Source of the DNA: Halichondria panicea | Lineage: Eukaryota; Porifera; Demospongiae; Suberitida; Halichondriidae | DNA: 64,000 nt | Direction: 5' to 3' | NCBI RefSeq assembly: GCF_963675165.1 | Contig: NC_087377.1 | Coordinates: forward strand, 3,971,899 to 4,035,898 | In this document: positions 11,805-23,371 of the stretch, piece by piece | Layout: each line of letters begins with the position of its first letter | Numbering within the stretch: position 1 is the first letter of the stretch | Program-made: the position numbers and the translations under genes | The notes under the pieces: model-generated | What the model saw: the letters and a program-made list of their open reading frames with translations, nothing else | Databases searched by the model: none | What the model was told of the DNA's origin: nothing

Positions 11805-13164
11805 ACTATAAAACTGTATGTGTCAATGTTTAGTTAATTGTTATGCTATGAGAGTGTAACTGTTACTCTTTTACTCTTTTAGCTGTTAGGCCTTTGTATA
11901 TATATATAGATTATTTATGCTTTGCTATAATTATTCTTTTATTCTCTCGAAAAACAGCTATATATCTATAGCCTATAATTATTATTCTTTTATTATCTCA
12001 GTGTTATTCCTCAGTTTTAACCATACCTGCATGAGTAACAGTTGCATGCATATAGGTATAATTATATATGCATGTGGTGCGTTTGGAATGAGGGATGAAT
12101 TTCTCTATCAATGGTTAAGAGTGCAATATGGCATCAGTAAACAGCACCATATAATGTACCGTGCTGTTTTGGAATGAGGGATGAAACATTAATTAAAGCT
12201 GCATGCATACATGCATGTACAAGCTGCACTACTAGCTTCCACTGTATGTATATGTAACATTTTATAGTATGTTCTGTGCTTTAACGGTATACCATTGAGA
12301 CTATAATTATATACAACAGGAGACTGCATGCATGCAACTCCATGCATGTACAACTGGAAATGCTGTGGAGGAGCAACTGCCTGCTTTGGAAGCTAGCTGC
12401 TCTTAATGCAGAGCTGAATTTACTGGAAGTAAAAATTAGGCTGATTGTGTTTTTTCAGGGAGGGGAATCAGTTGGCCATGCATGAAGCTCTAACTTTCTA
12501 TAGCAGAAGAAAAATTTTTGCAAAACGTATGGACACATGACATCTTGCTGAGATTATTTTGGAGCTTGGAGAAGTTGTTTGGCTGATCATGACCAAGTGT
12601 GTACAGAACTGGTGAGTGATTCACAACATTATGATTATACTCACTCTGATTGATGTATTGCAATCATAATTATTTGTAGCTGATAGTGATCCAGTGTACG
12701 CACCCATACCATGACTGGTTGCTGTTGGAGACTAAACGGTAGACATGACATTGATATTTATCAGCTATATGCTACAACTGAGTTCCCTGCATATGTTGCA
12801 TATTGGGATAACAGTTAACTGTGTCTGCATGGTTAATGTTGAGCAGAGGAGAGCAGCTTGTATCAATCTAGGCTTATTTGACACAGGAGAGGCCAACAAA
12901 TTTATATATATGATCGAGACCACTTTTCGTATCCATAGCAGACCGATGCATACGTTCTTGATAGTTTTTCGCTTGTTTCTTATGAAAATGACATGTCTAT
13001 AGCTAGCTTGTCATGGTATAGCGTGTATAGACACATAAAACACTTGTACCTGCATGTACATGCACCATACTGTCACAGTGTGTAGATCTCTAGTTTAAGG
13101 TTTGAAAAAGGATATAGCAGCTAGGTTGTCTGCATGCAGTGAGCCCCGCCCTCCCAAAAACATT
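11805..13164. other. Spacer between DD-D and kinesin copy K1
   Basis: No supported gene. A phrase TTTGGAATGAGGGATGAA occurs twice about 80 bases apart (near 12088 and 12167). The short frames at 11917-12177 and 12745-13002 have no recognisable features. The region that should hold the K1 promoter and start codon is damaged; see K1. Confidence 0.45.
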
Positions 13165-13872
13165 TAGGTCTTCTGGTCGGAAGGATGCTGCTAAAGGGGA
13201 CAACTTTAGAGTGGCTGTTAGAGTGAGGCCGCGCATAGCTAGAGAGATCAAGGGCAATGCCGGAGAGGTGAGTTTCTAGTGAGCTGAGAGACAAACAATT
13301 CAGTGCCATTTCAATAAATTCTATAGTGCTGGTCTGCATATCTGGCTACATGTAGAGTAATAGGCTGTCCTTAGCATATATTTACTGCTCCACTGTGGCC
13401 CTGGAAAACGTTGACTATAGTACGTTGTATGGAGATAGTGGGAAAGAGTGGGCGGATAGTAGGGAAGAAAGGGGAGACAGTGGGCAAGGGATATTGGAAA
13501 GAAATGGAAAAGGGCTGCGGATAGTGGGGAAGAGGGGGGGATATAGTGACAAAGAAAGAGGTAGAGTGTCTAACCAGTTGCTATAGCCATATTATAGTTA
13601 ATTGTTGGCCATTGACATAATGCCATCACTAAGTATCACTTTCCCTCCCCATGCAGTGTGTCCTAGTGAGCCCTGAGGGAAATGCAGTGACTGTTAATAA
13701 GCCAGAGTCGAGAAGGAGACAGTCACAAATTGGAATCGATGATTTCAGAGAACTAGTTCGATCGGACACGAACAACACCCACAATTTCTTCTACGATATC
13801 GTCTTCTCCCCTAAGTGAGTTTATTTGTAATTGGCTTTACTACTTGAGTGGAGTTAATGCTATCAACATTGC

Positions 13873-14306
13873 CAGAGCCGTAGCCAGGGGGGATGCTAGG
13901 GGTGCATGCTCGAACTCCCAACCAGCCTGAGTCAAGTATACAAATCACAAAGAAATGTATCTGATTATCCAGCTGCATGGGCACCTCTTCTCTTCCAGAT
14001 CTTGCTGCAGTTAGGCTGTTAGCTAGCTAGTATATAGGTATGGAATACGATTCAGTCTCTATAAACTGTGGCTTAAATCTATAAACTAGTTCTCTTTTGT
14101 GATTGTGGCCAGCTTTTCTCTTTTCTATGCAAATAAAGATTCAGCTACGCCTAACTTGGCAGATAAGTTAATTATAGTGTCGTTAAAATAAGAGGTGTGG
14201 CGTCCGGTTAACTAAATTCGGTGCTGCACGACTAAAAATCGGGCACTTTGCGCCCTCTTTCATTTATGATATCACCCCTTTCTCCAAAATCCTGGCTATG
14301 CCCCTG
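13873..14306. mobile_element. Inverted-repeat element in K1 intron 2
   Basis: The ends are imperfect inverted repeats of the type CAGAGSCGTAGCCAGG, with the complement CCTGGCTATGCCCCTG at the right. The same element sits at the same intron position in K2 (25187-25548), so it was inserted before the kinesin duplication. No coding capacity. Confidence 0.6.
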
Positions 14307-16309
14307 AGTGCCCTTATAGTTCAACTCAATTAAGCTTCTTAGTTTATAGGCACGGAGTGAGCTTTTAAATACAAAGCCTTTGTTGCTATTTTGTCCGGCT
14401 AATGTTCTAGATAGCCATTTAGCGTACAGTTTTTATATAGAAATGTACATGCATGCAGTCAATTATGTTAACATCTATCTCAGAATTTCCCTTATCAGTT
14501 GTGTTTTATTTTCTCTTCTCAGTTCAACACAAGACCAGATATTTGGTGTGTGTGCTATGGAGATTGTTGAGAGTGTTCTACAAGGTTACAATGGCAGCCT
14601 GATTGCTAGTGGACAAACAGGTTAGTAGTGGAGTCCATGCATGTATAGCCACTAGCAATTCCTATGGCAGGTAAACAAATAAAACTTTAATCGTATATTC
14701 ATTGAGAGCATTTGACTGTCAATAATGTATGATGTTCATTAGAAGCAGTTGTTTCTAGAATGTACACACAAGGAAATCAGTTCCAACCAGCCAATTTCAT
14801 GAGCTCGAGTTTATTAAGCTCGTTAGGAAAAATGAAAGAGGGGTTTCAAACTAACAAGCGCGCAGCGTGAGTAGTGAAAGTCATGCGCAGCGCGAACATT
14901 TTTGGGGTTACGCCCACTTCTGGTCACACGGTGTACAGTAAGACTATAGGGAAAATCCCATTCTTATAGCCAGGGGAAGTCCCATAATAAGTAGCTAGCC
15001 TAGGCTAACCATGCATTGACTTTGATAACTCTTTTGGCAGTTGATACGTCAAAACAACAGGTACAATCATTGAATCAAATTACAATAGCTACAAAAACTG
15101 CTAGCTGGTAGCTGTAGTTAAGCCATAATAGCTAGACTGAAAGGGGGGATCCGTGGCACCCTGATCTCCCCCTGGATTCGCCACTGCATTGACTTTTGGT
15201 TCCAATCTTGCGAGTATAATTATAATTATAACCTGTCTTCCCCCCCCCACTCACACAGAATCTGGTAAGACCTTCACCATAGAGGGAGGTCATGAGGAGA
15301 TGACTAGAGGAATCATCCCAAGAGCTACTAAACTCATCTTTAAACGTATCCACAAGTAAACCTATAATATAGCCTGTCTATAGCTAGCTAGCTGTCAGTA
15401 GAAGTAGGTCACCTATATATAAGATCTACAGATTTTGTACTGTTTTTCAGGTAACTTTTAAGAAGTTTTTTTGTAGTATTGCATGCAGGCCATCTTTTGT
15501 GCAGTATAATTACATCGCAAATGTATTAGGCTATGACTATCTTAACACTGAGTACATGCAGACATTGAGAACTATATATCCCAGTAAAAAGGACAGGTTT
15601 CTAGTGAGGACTTCGTATATGGAGATCTACAATGAGAGGCTGTTGGACCTCATGGTATACACGTCTGTTTGTGATTGTGTCACTATACATACGATTGTAC
15701 TTATACAGCTACTATTCTCTACATGTATGTGCACGAATGGTTGCTTTCTCGAGTTCATTTCGATATTACAATGTGTACGTGTACAGTATGATTATCAGCT
15801 AGTAGTATAATACTACTGAGTCCCTATATATGGTGTATACATGCACGTACACACATGCACGTCACCCCTATACTTGCTTTCTTGAGCTTTAAACTATTTA
15901 TTCAGCTGAACACAAAAGGTTTATTTGAAGTTACAATTCATCCACCGTCCCTCTCTACAGGCATCCCAGTCGTGACAATCTTCGTATTCATGAGGATGGT
16001 GTGGGCAGAGTTTTTGTGGATAATCTATCAGAGCACGTTGTGAGGAACACGGCTGGTATATCATGTCACTACTGAGAGAGGGGGCTAGACTCCAAACCAC
16101 CGCTACTACCAAGATGAACAAGGTGAAACCTATATATAGCTACACATTATTATCTTGAGCTATAGTCTTAATCGATTCCAAAATCAATAAAAACATAACA
16201 TTAAAATCTGATTGTGATGTACAAAGTTTGAAGTGTCCATGTGTTAGCTACAGTATAGTCAAAGCAATTAACTAACTAATTAATGGTTCTTATAACACAG
16301 TACAAAAAC

Positions 16310-18397
16310 TCATGTGCTTTTGCCACATATTTTATCATGCATATCACATAAAAATAATAGTGGTGTGACAATAATTGTAAATATAATAAGGATAATAAAT
16401 AGCACCACTGTTATGATAATAAAGAGCGAAACAATTGCTACAACAATCACATAAATGTTGGCAATGGCTGTGTATATACTAGCTCCTAATATAAATACAC
16501 CCCATTCAAAAGAAAGCGCTTCGAACTGAAAGAAGCTTTGAAGAAAAAACGACTCTTCAAAGCTGTATATACCACAAACCAAGAATGTGACAAGAAATGT
16601 AGTGTAGACGATGCAGATAATAGCCACAACCGGACTCTTAAAAGGAAGGCGAAGCTTTTTACACACATTCACGTTGTGCAAATTGTCAACTTTTTTAGCC
16701 AATAGGCGTTCTGGTATTTTTTTTTCTGATTTGACTGCCGATGAAACTAATGCCATAAGTATAGGGAACTCTTGAGTCCAATATTTCGTCATCACAAAAT
16801 AATTCAAATAGCCAAACAAAGGTAAGAAGCTCATCACAGCTATCATATACCACAGTCGCGGGCTAACATACACACCCATGTGATCATTGCTTGGAATTCC
16901 TGTTTCGTTGGTTGGATTAACCATGGCATTTAAACGGTAAAAAATATCTATTCCGTTGGGAATTTCTGTTCCGCTGGTTGGATTGACCCCAGGCCGATTC
17001 AGATGATCGTAACGAATGCGGCCTGAAATGATCACAAGCATAAAAACTTGGGTCACCATTTGAAACATGACGTAGATAAGGAAAAAAGAAGCATACGTAA
17101 TAACTATTGATTTGTACTTTCTAGAATTCTGATCATCCTGAATGTGTTTGAAGTGTTTCTTGAGTCTCATTATAGCAGCTATTATCATGTACAGTCGTGT
17201 CAGAAAAACAGTTACAATAAATATTATTGAATCTACTGCTAACAGCACAAGTCCGATTATACTAGCCACCGTTCCAACGTTTCCATCAGTTATGCTAACC
17301 TCAAAGAAGTTGCATATCAAAAGTGGAAACAATATAATCTCGGTAATAATCAATCTAAACATATCAAAAGGATGCTTCTTATTTTCATTTGTTTTTTGGC
17401 AACTGTTGTAGAAGACCATCAAGCTATCGATAATCACTAGCACTGTGGAGAATATGGAAAGAGCCAGATGGAAAATATTGAATGCTTCGTTATTTCCTGC
17501 CACAAAAACAGCGATAGAAAATCCCAAGTTTACTATTGCAAAAATTAGCTGTAAAATTACCCAGGTCCTTCGAAGTGCATCACCTAGTAGTGAGAAAAGG
17601 ATATTCTTCACTTCCTTACCTCCCAAATGAGAGGCTTCTTTCAACGTTTTATCTGAAATAAGCTGCCTTTGATGAAAAAGGTTTCCGATCTTAATCGTGC
17701 ATGAACAATCATACGATGCACAGCAACAGTCTATACATTTCTCAAAACAGGAATCCTCCTCCACCTTAACATCACATTCGACTTCTTCTACTCTCGCTTC
17801 GATTGCTAGTGGTTGTTCTCTAACTGCATGGCCAACGACAGTAATCTCTTCAACTACAGTTTCTATACGTGTCACATGCATTGTAAACTGCCCTTGAGTA
17901 GCTGGGCCCAAACCTGCTGTGTTATGCTCTGGTGCAGATATGTGACCTTGCACCATTTGAACTGATTCTTTCCTAGCAGTAAAAGCAAATGCGTTTGCGC
18001 TAGGTGCACTAGGATTTTGAGGTTGTTTTACATTGTGTTGTGCAGCTGAGTACGCTATAGGAGGAGCTTGCTGCGAATGTGAGTGATGATAATTTGCTGC
18101 ATAAGGCACCATTTTCTGACTATTTTCAAAGGATGGGTTAGTCGCATGTGGCAAACTGTTACTTTGGATACAAGCATCTCTGTCATAGTTACTCTTATAT
18201 GGAAATGATGGTTGCGTGCAGCTTACTTGTTGTGTTTGGGCAGGTACCGCTTGGTTGGGTGGTCGTAGCGACTGTTTCCGGGGTGGTACTGGTGGTTGTT
18301 GTGGAACAGCATGGCCGTCTGGTCTCAGTGAACAGTCTTCCGAATTTGTCGAATACTGCACCTCATTGTAATTTGGTGGAAGATTATCGTAAGCCAT
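16310..18397 (-). CDS. N1: multi-pass membrane protein nested antisense in a kinesin intron, 695 aa
   Basis: A single uninterrupted reading frame on the minus strand, lying wholly inside intron 6 of K1. The N-terminal 190 residues are Pro/Gln/Asn-rich with a PPVPPRKQ motif, a plausible SH3 ligand. A Cys-cluster (CFEKCIDCCCASYDCSC) follows at about 220-236, possibly palmitoylated or metal-binding. From about 280 onward there are 8-9 hydrophobic membrane segments. A loop between segments 5 and 6 carries NPT/NET glycosylation sequons, so it is probably extracellular. I recognise no named family. It is clearly paralogous to N2 in the equivalent intron of K2. The frame has stayed open for 2.1 kb while the surrounding kinesin copy decayed, which argues that N1 itself is under selection. 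The start is the first ATG, preceded by a TATA-like sequence conserved with N2. The lack of introns suggests an origin by retroposition, but no poly-A tail was looked for in detail. Confidence 0.85.
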   Translation of the reverse strand: MAYDNLPPNYNEVQYSTNSEDCSLRPDGHAVPQQPPVPPRKQSLRPPNQAVPAQTQQVSCTQPSFPYKSNYDRDACIQSNSLPHATNPSFENSQKMVPYAANYHHSHSQQAPPIAYSAAQHNVKQPQNPSAPSANAFAFTARKESVQMVQGHISAPEHNTAGLGPATQGQFTMHVTRIETVVEEITVVGHAVREQPLAIEARVEEVECDVKVEEDSCFEKCIDCCCASYDCSCTIKIGNLFHQRQLISDKTLKEASHLGGKEVKNILFSLLGDALRRTWVILQLIFAIVNLGFSIAVFVAGNNEAFNIFHLALSIFSTVLVIIDSLMVFYNSCQKTNENKKHPFDMFRLIITEIILFPLLICNFFEVSITDGNVGTVASIIGLVLLAVDSIIFIVTVFLTRLYMIIAAIMRLKKHFKHIQDDQNSRKYKSIVITYASFFLIYVMFQMVTQVFMLVIISGRIRYDHLNRPGVNPTSGTEIPNGIDIFYRLNAMVNPTNETGIPSNDHMGVYVSPRLWYMIAVMSFLPLFGYLNYFVMTKYWTQEFPILMALVSSAVKSEKKIPERLLAKKVDNLHNVNVCKKLRLPFKSPVVAIICIVYTTFLVTFLVCGIYSFEESFFLQSFFQFEALSFEWGVFILGASIYTAIANIYVIVVAIVSLFIIITVVLFIILIIFTIIVTPLLFLCDMHDKICGKST

Positions 18398-18459
18398 TGC
18401 TCTTGGTGTAAAACTTGATACTGTAGAAATGTGTTCCTTTCAAAAAATGAGACCCACTT

Positions 18460-18467
18460 TATTTATA
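18460..18467 (-). promoter_or_regulatory. TATA-like box upstream of N1
   Basis: TATAAATA on the minus strand, about 63 bases before the N1 start codon. The equivalent position upstream of N2 has TATAAAAA. This is weak evidence alone; the conserved spacing gives some support. Confidence 0.35.
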
Positions 18468-20072
18468 TTTTCATGGTTTATCACAGCTTTTCTTGGTACC
18501 TGATTCGAATTGAAAGCTAATTTTCTTACCATGCACTTATTGTTTGTGTTGTGATATTTTACAAACTGTCAGTTGGGATCTAGTTTGTTTGTCAGAAGCT
18601 ACATAAACCTTCACAACGGATACACGTGTTGTTTCATCCCTTGTTTACATCAACTGTTGAATTTCTATTTGCCTCACACTTACAATAATTCAATTTGCTT
18701 ATTGCATTGCTTTCTTAACTGCTCTGGTACAATTGCTCTATATTCACAGTTCATAACAATTAATTTATTCTTCTTAATTCTTCTTGTTATTGCAGGAGAG
18801 AAGTCGTAGTCATGCAGTGTTCACGATCATAGTGGAGCATGCAGAGCACCAGGCCGACTCCGGGGGTAGCGTGGTTACTATATCTGGAAACTAAGACTGG
18901 TCGATCTAGCCGGATCAGAGAGGTATGTGTGAGAAGGGGAAGGGGGGTTGACAGTGTTCAGCTGCGCAATATAGATCTTGGAAACATATAATTTCGTGGA
19001 TATAAATGGTTCACCGTTGTATATAAAGATTATAAGTAAGAAGAAGACAGCCATTGTAAAAGTTTGTTAGGTGGTAAAGTATACAGTCAATTATAATGGT
19101 GCAAGCTGAATTCATAGAGTGGCAAGGTACATAGTGTTATACTATAGCTGTAAGGGCTACACCAGGAGTAAGATCTAGCTGCTGATACTATAATTACTGC
19201 CATCACAAGGTTGAACATAGATGCTCAGAGCAAGCAGCAAGAAGAAACTAAGAATATCAACGTCTCACTCCACACATTCGGGAAGGTGAGCGTGCAGTTT
19301 GAATAGGAGCTTTCTACTGTAACTGGTCTTTACATCCATTATAATCATGCATGCATCCCCACTAATTTTAAGCACCTCCCACACACACACACACTCACAT
19401 TTATCCCGGCCCCAATCCCCATTCACACATCCTTACAGGTCGTTACTGCCCTCACGACTCCCGGTGTTGAGTATGTCCCGTACAGAGACTCTAAACTCAC
19501 ACGAATACTGCAAGACTGCCTCGGGGGTAACTGTAAAACAACGCTCATTTCCACGGTAACTGCATCTTCGTCGTGCTATATGGAGTCTATGAACACACTC
19601 AAATTTGCAAAGAGGTAATCTCTCCCAACACTGTGCATGCATGCATAGCCTTCCTATTTCTTCGTGTGTGGTACAAATATATGCATGCATGCATGTGTCT
19701 ATATCCCCATCACTTTGTTACTTGTGATTATATACAGATTCCACTGTGCACATGCAAACAGTGCATTTGGTGCCTAGGGGGCCTTTGTACAGTAGATCAT
19801 CTCTACAAGTAAATGTCGATTCCATGCTCATTTTAGCAATGATAAAAGTATTTAGTGCGACAGTGCATTCAGTGCAGCTGTAGTATACTGTACGTTAACA
19901 CACTCCATGTTGCAGGGCCAAGAACATCAAGAACACTGCTCTGGTGAACAAAGATGTCTCCCAGAAAGCTCTCCTCTCAGCCTACCAGAAAGAGATACAC
20001 AAGCTCAAGGAGCAGTTGGAGCAGAGGTCAGCCACACAACTCAATTGTTTAAAACAAGTAACCAGCCAAACC

Positions 20073-20145
20073 AACTGTTGAGAGATTTCGGGAATTTCTG
20101 GGAGATGCATTCAAGATTGCTCATATCCTTGATGGGTCACCATAA
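20073..20145 (+). pseudogene. Scrap of a Death-gene last exon fused to the end of K1
   Basis: Starts with AACTGTTGAGAGATTTCG and continues with the family's 3' coding end (GGGAGATGCATTCAAGATTG), with a small internal deletion. The preceding bases match the intron after kinesin exon 10 (compare 31576-31620 in K2). The boundary near 20072 is thus a recombination junction between kinesin and Death-gene DNA, with a few bases of shared sequence at the join. Confidence 0.75.
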
Positions 20146-20925
20146 TTACACTGAACTAGAACTAAAATGCCTTCTGTCATACAATTTTTGGTTTGTTAAG
20201 CAATTATATCATGTTTCACCTCAAATATAGACCACAAATTATCTTCTTGATTCAAAGCATATAAGTACAAGTGCAAACAACGTTTATTGGGGAAGAGTAG
20301 GGTTGGTATAGTCTTTGCATGGCTCCAACTAGTTAATTGGGGGTGGGGCTCAATCTTGTCCAGCGTTATAAATGGTTAAATAGAGCTAGGGGATCCAGCG
20401 TTATTAACCTGCATGTGTTAATTTCGATCTATAAGAATGATTCATTTGAATGAGGCCTTCGAACTTTTCTTTCCTCTATATATATTGGAACCATGCTGTC
20501 CATGCAGCACCGAAACGCATGGTGTAGACTCTATACAGATGAGCCCTGCCCACCAAAAGTCTGCGTATTGCTGTCGGTATTATAGTTAGTGAACAAACTA
20601 TTTGAGTGTTTGTCGATTCAATGAGACGTATAGAACTATTAACTATGAGGTCGTGTATCTATTTTCCTGCCCTCCATAATTATTGCTTGGCAATATAAAT
20701 ACGGCCTATAATACTTAGATTGGTGTGCATGCATATGCTATAGTAACTGTATCCCAGCATGAATTGATGGTATGCACTGAATTACTTATCCATATGTGGG
20801 AGGGAGTCAACCCTCAATTAAATGCATGGGTAATCCAGCTATATGTATGTTATAATTATTACTAGATCTAGCTAAGTGTTTCAGTATAGATCTATATCAG
20901 TATCATTTACAGCAAATGCTTCTAA
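20146..20925. other. Spacer between the Death-gene scrap and DD-E
   Basis: The first part matches DNA downstream of DD-A (120-220). The last part, about 20720-20925, matches DNA upstream of DD-C (3860-4016). No gene is seen. The spacer is a mosaic of two parental spacers. Confidence 0.5.
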
Positions 20926-23371
20926 ATGGCAAGCCCTCGAAGCAATGTCAGCAATGATTATAAAGGTTGGTGTAAGATACATGCATGGCTTATAGATCTA
21001 TTATGTAAACTCAGTATACAATGTTATCTCATGCAATATTAATATCCACAGAAGAGGCACATGATATACAGCATAAACATAGGCCTTTGCTGAAGGATCT
21101 GGTGAAGGAACTTGACTCTGTTGTTGACTGGCAACTGCTTATGATCAATGGAAGCAGAGAAGTTTGAAAATGATAAAATAGAGAAAAATTTCCCGAACGA
21201 TATTGATTGACAAAAACAGGAGGCCTTTGACAAGTGGTTGAGGAGGAAACCTGATGCTTGTTGGAAGGATGTTATTGTTGCTCTGTATAAAATTAAAGAG
21301 GATACTCTAGCATTTCGTCTTGCTAAAAAGTACCCCTGCCACTGGAAAGATCCAAGGGTATAGCATGACTTTATAATAGCTATACTTATAGTATGTATAA
21401 TAGGTCCTTGTTTTTATCACATAAACTATAATATAATTATAGGGATCTGTAAATGGGAGCTTTTTATGCACCTCTTATGATGCTCTCATTACCGCCAAGA
21501 AGATGGATGAAATTCATCGAAAATTTCTTCCTCAACTTGCTCCTGGACTAGATTACTACATATTTGAAGATAAATCAGTAGAACTAATGAATGAAAGGTA
21601 AAATTAATGGTATTGCACTTTTTCTGTGTGGTCAACTACCCCCTCCAACCCCTATCCCAACACACAAACACAAACACACACACACAGATCAGCAGCAGAA
21701 AGGACAACTCGATTCTCACGTATCTTACTGAACGTTCCTTTCAAAGTTGGGCTTGAAGCAAGACCAGGAGAACTACTTCCCGCTAATTCAACTAACCAGA
21801 AGTGGATCGAGTCTAAATCGGTTCGAAAAGCAGCATTCAACACCCAGTAAGATGTAAAGGCATGAACTTCGTGTATTATTTTACTTTTTATACTCACACA
21901 CACACACAGATCAGTAGTAGAAAGGACAACTCGATTCTCACGTGTCAAGGTTCCTTGTTCCAAAGGTCTGGAAGATTTCTTTAAGAGCGTTGAAGATAGT
22001 GGCATTAAAGGTGCCTTCAAAGTTGGGCTTGAAGCAAGGTATAACATAAGTACCATTGTAATGATGCATATGTTCCAAGATTATAGGTTTGGAAATATGT
22101 ACTGGAAACTGAAACCGGGAGAACTACTTCCCGCTAATTCAACTAACCAGAAGTGGATCGAGTCTAAATTGGTTCGAAAAGCAGCATTCAACACCCAGTA
22201 AGATGTAAAGGCATGAACTTCGTGTATTATTTTACTTTTTATACTCAGAGTGGAAGAAGCTGATGTTGGGCAACTGTTTGTTGGGAGAGAGCAGCTCGGG
22301 AAAGAGGTCACTAAAATATCTGTGACGTTCAACGTGGAAGGTCAAGATGAAGGGAGATATTCGGCTGCCATTGCTGCATATGAAGATGGTGACATGTTTT
22401 GCCTGGATGCTGTGTACAGAAAACAACCCCTTGAAAACAGAGCAAGATTAAGTATTGCTCTACCAGGACGGTAGCTAAATCACATTATAGCACTCATAGA
22501 TTCTCATTTCTCCTTCCTAACATAGAAAGTATGACTTGAGGATATCTGATTGTTCTGAGTGCATCTTGTTGTCTGAGCACCAAAACAGTATACCCTATCA
22601 GATGGCCCTAACCATTACTAATGCATTGTGCAGACTGTGAGTTGCATGTTCATGAAAAAAATGACAATTTAATAAAATGTTCCACAGTCCTGATAGAAAA
22701 CTTTGTGTCATTCTCCATGGATCATTACCAAATGATGATGTGAGCTCCTCTTGGAAGGTTGAGTACATTCGACAGCGTGTGCAAAGGCAGTACAAATGGA
22801 ATCCTGACAAAAAGTATATGCCTGTATTATTTGTATGTATTGTACGATCAATTATGTAGGTGGATTCTGGTCCGGTATAATGTTGACGTCTTTGAATATG
22901 ATACTAATCAGGATCTTGTCAACACTGCCACAGTGAATGAAAAACAGAACATTAAGTTTGACTACTCAAGAAACGAAGTCGAAGTATGTTGAGAATGTAT
23001 GTGCACTTAGTACTAAATGTAGCGTTAATTGCTTGACAAGCAATGTACAAGTACTTTGTATATGCATGTACATGCAAAAAAGGATACAATAGCCGACCAC
23101 AGTATAATTATAACCATAACCGTGCCATACTATTAGTATAATAATTTCCCGGCAGCTTTGGGGTCAAAAGATATACCCAAGAAATGTCAGTGACACTCAC
23201 CCCTCAAAAGACAAGTACTACTACATGGAAGGGATTGAGGGAGTGCGACTGCCTGGGGGGGAACTCAGGGAGCCATACAATTGGACCACTGAGAAACTGT
23301 TGAAAGATTTCGAGGAGTTTCTGGGAGATGCATTCAAGATTGCTCACATCCTCGATGGGTCACCATACTGA
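20926..23371 (+). pseudogene. DD-E: Death-domain gene copy, broken in exon 2
   Basis: Exons: 20926-20965, 21052-21357, 21443-21597, 21688-21846 (fused 4/5), 21910-22038 (second exon 4), 22087-22197, 22249-22470, 22526-22636, 22688-22813, 22860-22983, 23156-23371. Exon 2, the Death domain, has a 2-base deletion near 21149 and a CGA-to-TGA change at about 21208-21210, so the protein cannot be read through. Exon 4 exists twice. The first version has lost its middle and joins directly to exon-5 sequence; the second is followed by a normal exon 5. Exons 6-10 remain fully open and correctly phased. Either this is a recent pseudogene, or only the 3' part is used from another start. Confidence 0.75.
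21764..22247. repeat. 133-bp direct duplication inside DD-E
   Basis: 21764-21896 and 22115-22247 are almost identical. They run from the LLPANSTNQKW codons through the exon end and into the following intron up to ATACTCA. This partial tandem duplication created the extra exon 4/5 hybrid. Confidence 0.75.

Larger units (their letters stand above)
13165..20026 (+). pseudogene. K1: truncated, frameshifted kinesin motor copy
   Basis: Ten exons matching K2 exons 1-10: about 13165-13267, 13657-13814, 14523-14620, 15259-15355, 15585-15654, 15961-16122, 18796-18922, 19210-19285, 19439-19614, 19916-20026. The damage is multiple. The start codon is missing: a deletion of about 55-60 bases relative to K2 removes the ATG. 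The P-loop reads GQTESGKT instead of GQTGSGKT. Exon 6 has a 1-base and a 2-base insertion relative to K2, with a TGA right after the first. Exon 7 has a 2-base insertion giving TAA. After exon 10 the copy ends at a junction with Death-gene DNA (20073), so the coiled coil, DEP and ankyrin exons are absent. Splice sites are still well conserved, so the loss looks recent. Its intron 6 carries the intact antisense gene N1. Confidence 0.85.

Noticed and set aside
15259..15266. K1 P-loop variant GQTESGKT as an adaptive change
   Set aside because: K1 has many other disabling changes, so this is more simply a neutral change in a pseudogene.
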